The position numbers and the translations under genes are program-made. From positions 4,898,001 through 4,962,000 of the forward strand of contig NZ_CP051774.1 of assembly GCF_012913485.1 (NCBI RefSeq): a DNA stretch of 64,000 bases, written 5' to 3'. Each line of letters starts with the position of its first letter. Positions within the stretch are counted from its first letter, which is position 1. This document shows positions 60,742 to 64,000 of the stretch, piece after piece. The notes below the pieces were generated by a model. That model searched no databases and was not told the origin of the DNA. It was given only the letters and a program-made list of their open reading frames with translations. Source of the DNA: Luteolibacter luteus (GTDB lineage: Bacteria; Verrucomicrobiota; Verrucomicrobiia; Verrucomicrobiales; Akkermansiaceae).

Positions 60742-63700
60742 ATGAAACCGTTAGAGAAGATACTCCGGCATTTCACATTTCTCTTCGTCCTGATTCCGGC
60801 CCTTGCGGCCGGGCAGGCGAAGGAGGATGCCGTCGTCCTCGTTCCGCTCGATAAGATCGCGGAGAAGCCCGCCCCTCTCTTCTTTTCGGCAGATGCCACA
60901 AGCGTCGTAAACGTCTTTCCCTCGAGCACCCAACATCAGATCACAGTGAAGTTCCGCGTCCATCAGGGGCGTCCGGAGACCTTGAGCCTCGGTTTGGCGG
61001 GGGTGGGAGAAATTGATTCCGTCACCGGAGACGGCTTGGCCACCTGGACCCTGAGAAAAGAGGCGGATGGCAGCCGCTTCCTTGACTTCAAGCCGGTCAT
61101 CCCGGCCGTGAATGCTCCTGATCCGCTGCCGAAGGAATTCACCTTTGTCGTCAATGCCCGGCACGAGGTGCCTGCGGAACAAAGCGGGCAAGCCTTTGAT
61201 CTCTTGCATCCGGCTCCCGGCGCGGCAGTGGGCTTTTCTTCTACCGTCGAACTCAAGAACGAAGGCGATGCCATCGCCCGCGTGGTTGAAGTCACCGGTC
61301 TGCAGCCCCTGCAGGGCATGACTGACCGCTTCTTTACGGGAAACGGAAAGCTGCGCGTCGCGCTCGGCCTGAAGAGCAATGCCGCTCGCCCCGTCGAATT
61401 GGTGAACATTGCCCTCAACGGCAAACCCGCGGACGACCTCAGCGGGATCTCCTTCCTGCTCCGTGGTGAGCTGAACGTCACCCGCCCTGGCGAGGCGATG
61501 GAGTTACTCGAAGGTGCAGCCCTCAGCGGTGCCGCTTCGGGCGAAGGTTGGTTCACGCGCTTGAAGAAACAGGGTGACGGCTTTGTTCACGAGATTGTCG
61601 GAGAACGCGCAGGCACTTTTCCTTTCGAGCTCTCATTCGAGGCTCCCTTGGTGCGCTCCGGAGATTGGCGCGGGGTCGATTTCAAGCTTCAGGGCGGCGC
61701 GGTGGTTCCCGTAAGCATCGAGGGCTTGGAAGAAGGTGTCTCCTTCAAGCAGGACGATCCGGTGGTGCCGGAGCATCGCGATGGAAAGTGGACCGGCTTC
61801 CTCCCCGCAGCCGGGAATGCCAGCTTCGCGTGGAAGAGCGGACGGGTGGAGGGCGAGGGTGCCCTGTTCTTTTCGAGCAGCGAGATTGCGGAAACCCGTG
61901 TGGGGGCCGGGATCGCACGACGCTATTCACGCATTGGCTACCGGGTGCTTCAAGGAAAGCTGGAGTCGCTTGAAATCCGTGTCGATGGGATTGGCGAGAT
62001 CCTTGCGATGAAAGGGCCTCAGGTCTTGAATTGGTCGCTCGTTGAAGAGGCGGGCAGCCGCATGCTGGAGGTCCGCCTTAGCCGTCCGATCGAAGGGCAG
62101 GGCGACATTGAGATTGAAGCCCAGTCCGCCATCGGTTCCTTCCCGGCGAAGCTTGATCCCCTCCGCTTTGCCCCGATTGGAACCCTGCGCCATAGCGGCT
62201 ATCTGCGCGTGGCGAATGAAGGTGCCGTGCGTCTGGAGATCGTCGCAGCCAGCGGGCTGATGCAGCTTTCTCCTGCTCAATTTCCTTGGGCAAAGGAAAA
62301 CGACGGCTTCCGCCAGGCTTTCGTCTATCGCTTCCCTTCGGCGGAATATTCCTACGGCATCGCAGCCGATCAGGTAATGCCGGAGGTCTCTCTGACTGAG
62401 ACCACCATCCATGAACTCGTCGAGACCGATCGGCGGATTGTTTCCGATCTCGAGCTTGATATCCGCGAAGCGCCGTTGCGCGAATGGACCGTGGAGGTGC
62501 CGGAGGATTTCGCGGTGGCAGCCGTGCAGGGGGAACCGGTCGCCGACTACAGCCTTGCCACGGAAGCGAAGGAGGGCCGGCGCTCGCTGAAGATTCTTTT
62601 CAACGGTCCACTGATCGGCCGACATCTCGTCACGCTGCGTTTGGAAAAGAACCTCAGTCCGCAGCCCGGCGAATGGGTATTGCCCGTTCTTGTCTATCCC
62701 GGCGTGAAGAGCTCGCGCGGTTTCATTGGCGTGGTCTCTGCCGCGGGCTATCGCGTCGTGCCCGGGAATACGACAGGCCTTGCAGAGATCCCCCCGGACT
62801 ACTTCCCGAAGAAGCAGCCCGGTTTGCAGCAGGCCTTCCGCATTCGGGAAATGAAGTGGAGCGCCACCATGAAAATCGAAGCCTTGGGTCAAAGCATCCA
62901 GGCCGATGTCTTTCATCTCTATTCGCTAAAGGAAGGAGAGGTTTCTGTCAGCGTGCTGGTGAATTACTTTGTGGTCGGAGCTCCGGCGTCCCAATGGCGC
63001 ATCCGCGTGCCTGCGGGCTTGGGAGATGTGCAAGTGACCGGACAGAATATCGGTGTCGATTGGCGGCAGGAAGGCGATTTGCTGGTCATTCCCCTTGCTC
63101 GTCCCGTGATCGGCACCGGGACGGTGCTGGTCACTTTCAATCAACCGATGAGCGCGCGTGGTGGAGAACTTTCGCCGGGTGAAGTACGGCCGCTCGATGT
63201 CCAGTCGGAGCGAGGCTATGTGCAGGTGGTTAGCCCGCTACAGGTGAAATTCGAGGATACCCGGAGCGAGGGTTCTTTGCTCAAGATCGAGGCCTCTGAG
63301 CTGCCGGCGGAGTACCGCCTGCTGAGCAGCGCCCCGACTTTGGGTGCATGGCAGTACACTGCCGCGGACATCTCTCTCGGAACGAAAGTCGAATGGTATG
63401 TTCCAGGTGAGACGATCGAGCAGCTCGTCGATCGTGCCGATCTTTCCAGCCGGGTTTCACGGGACGGCCAAGTGGTTACGGATGCACGGCTCTTTGTGAA
63501 AGCGCGTGGCCGCAGTGTGCTCGGCATTACCCTGCCCGAGCATGCCTCGCTGTGGGAAGCAAAGGTCGGGGGCGCGATCGTCAATGCCCGGGAGGACGGA
63601 AAGAAGATCCTCGTGCCGCTCGATGGCCAGGCAGATCCGAATGACCCGATCGAAGTGCTGCTTCGCTACGGGGTTCCAGCCGCAAGTGCCACCTCGCCGG

Positions 63701-64000
63701 TGCTCGCCACTCCACAATTGGATGCCCCCACGGTCTTCACCGGATGGAAAGTCAGCGCGGATGAGAACCGCAGGCTCGTTCCGAAGATGGGTCAATTGAA
63801 GCCGGTGGCACCGGTGTTGACGGAGACCGGAGCAGAGTGGATCGATGCGAAGGCGCGGGTTATCACGGCGTGGATCCTGATGGTGGCCGCTGTGGGGCTG
63901 GTACTGTCCCGCATTGCAAAAGTTCGTGCCCTTGGTGCGCTTTTCACCGCGGGAGCCGGAGTGTGGGCGCTCCTGCTGGCGGGCCGCGCTTTTACAGAGC
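60742..64000 (+). CDS. Very large secreted/membrane-anchored protein, cut by right edge
   Basis: ATG 60742 starts a frame open to 64000 (1086 codons visible). A signal peptide (FTFLFVLIPALAAG) is followed by many beta-rich repeats. Near the right edge two hydrophobic helices appear, ARVITAWILMVAAVGLVL and RALGALFTAGAGVWALLLA. Recurrent stretches such as SIEGLEEGVSFKQDDPVVPE suggest Ig-like domains, but I recognise no family. It lies 81 bases after the anti-sigma/VWA gene on the same strand, so it may be the third part of that module. Minus-strand shadows over this region are not genes. Confidence 0.75.
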   Translation, partial: MKPLEKILRHFTFLFVLIPALAAGQAKEDAVVLVPLDKIAEKPAPLFFSADATSVVNVFPSSTQHQITVKFRVHQGRPETLSLGLAGVGEIDSVTGDGLATWTLRKEADGSRFLDFKPVIPAVNAPDPLPKEFTFVVNARHEVPAEQSGQAFDLLHPAPGAAVGFSSTVELKNEGDAIARVVEVTGLQPLQGMTDRFFTGNGKLRVALGLKSNAARPVELVNIALNGKPADDLSGISFLLRGELNVTRPGEAMELLEGAALSGAASGEGWFTRLKKQGDGFVHEIVGERAGTFPFELSFEAPLVRSGDWRGVDFKLQGGAVVPVSIEGLEEGVSFKQDDPVVPEHRDGKWTGFLPAAGNASFAWKSGRVEGEGALFFSSSEIAETRVGAGIARRYSRIGYRVLQGKLESLEIRVDGIGEILAMKGPQVLNWSLVEEAGSRMLEVRLSRPIEGQGDIEIEAQSAIGSFPAKLDPLRFAPIGTLRHSGYLRVANEGAVRLEIVAASGLMQLSPAQFPWAKENDGFRQAFVYRFPSAEYSYGIAADQVMPEVSLTETTIHELVETDRRIVSDLELDIREAPLREWTVEVPEDFAVAAVQGEPVADYSLATEAKEGRRSLKILFNGPLIGRHLVTLRLEKNLSPQPGEWVLPVLVYPGVKSSRGFIGVVSAAGYRVVPGNTTGLAEIPPDYFPKKQPGLQQAFRIREMKWSATMKIEALGQSIQADVFHLYSLKEGEVSVSVLVNYFVVGAPASQWRIRVPAGLGDVQVTGQNIGVDWRQEGDLLVIPLARPVIGTGTVLVTFNQPMSARGGELSPGEVRPLDVQSERGYVQVVSPLQVKFEDTRSEGSLLKIEASELPAEYRLLSSAPTLGAWQYTAADISLGTKVEWYVPGETIEQLVDRADLSSRVSRDGQVVTDARLFVKARGRSVLGITLPEHASLWEAKVGGAIVNAREDGKKILVPLDGQADPNDPIEVLLRYGVPAASATSPVLATPQLDAPTVFTGWKVSADENRRLVPKMGQLKPVAPVLTETGAEWIDAKARVITAWILMVAAVGLVLSRIAKVRALGALFTAGAGVWALLLAGRAFTE

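Noticed and set aside
1-64000. tRNA, rRNA, CRISPR, insertion sequences, prophage, replication origin
   Set aside because: I found no cloverleaf, no repeat-spacer array, no transposase or integrase motif and no dnaA/oriC-like cluster by reading both strands. Short or diverged elements could be missed without computation.

Overview
The window looks like a chromosomal stretch of a Verrucomicrobiota bacterium, most likely the Verrucomicrobiales (Luteolibacter/Haloferula-like). GC is roughly 60% by eye. Supporting signs are secreted proteins ending in a PEP-CTERM tail, secreted enzymes ending in a DPDGD/thrombospondin-3-like module, an ECF sigma factor coupled to a Ser/Thr kinase, and an ECF sigma factor next to a very large anti-sigma/VWA protein. 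I see no rRNA, tRNA, CRISPR array, insertion sequence or prophage. The genus is inferred from gene content only.

Layout. 1-8.3 kb: a PEP-CTERM-type gene cut by the left edge, an MFS exporter whose start codon directly follows a strong terminator hairpin, a membrane coiled-coil protein beside a substrate-binding/OmpA fusion protein, two overlapping LysR genes and an unknown protein. 8.4-12.1 kb: secreted DUF3616 protein, PepSY protein, OmpR-type response regulator and histidine kinase. Two nearly identical 11-bp-spaced direct repeats sit upstream of the first two genes and look like operators of this two-component system. 12.1-15.0 kb: pgi, apt and a lipoprotein on the minus strand. 15.2-21.2 kb: a tetrapyrrole operon (ccsA/hemX-like, hemA, hemC, cobA-hemD fusion) with 4-nt or shorter overlaps, then nrnA and truB. 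The HemA is short and lacks the usual C-terminal dimerisation domain.

21.2-28.3 kb: glycerophosphodiester phosphodiesterase, a PEP-CTERM protein, an AraC regulator divergent from two SDR dehydrogenases, a DUF1801 protein, a HAD hydrolase and a UPF0114 protein. 28.4-33.7 kb: polA with an intact proofreading domain, two tandem CsgG/LpoB-like proteins (the downstream one frameshifted) and a Pro/Glu-rich envelope protein. 33.7-40.5 kb: M32 carboxypeptidase, a large secreted serine hydrolase, and an ECF sigma factor translationally coupled to a transmembrane Ser/Thr kinase. 40.5-51.5 kb: agmatine deiminase (aguA) and N-carbamoylputrescine amidase (aguB), 8 kb apart, together give agmatine to putrescine. 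Between them lie an ADP-ribosylglycohydrolase, a Tat-exported metallophosphatase, a matrixin-type protease, transporters, a double GNAT protein and a VOC protein.

51.5-64 kb: periplasmic PCMT, then a minus-strand housekeeping run: tatC (large periplasmic insertion and acidic tail), yicC, ribH, nusB (about 150-residue insertion) and a DUF2167 membrane protein. On the plus strand an ECF sigma factor, a 1169-residue anti-sigma/TPR/VWA protein and a very large membrane-anchored protein cut by the right edge form what looks like one envelope-stress module. The strongest leads for new biology are the paired operators near 8.4 and 9.47 kb, the sigma/VWA module at 56.5-64 kb, the substrate-binding/OmpA fusion at 3.6-5.3 kb, and the lineage-specific remodelling of NusB, TatC and HemA.
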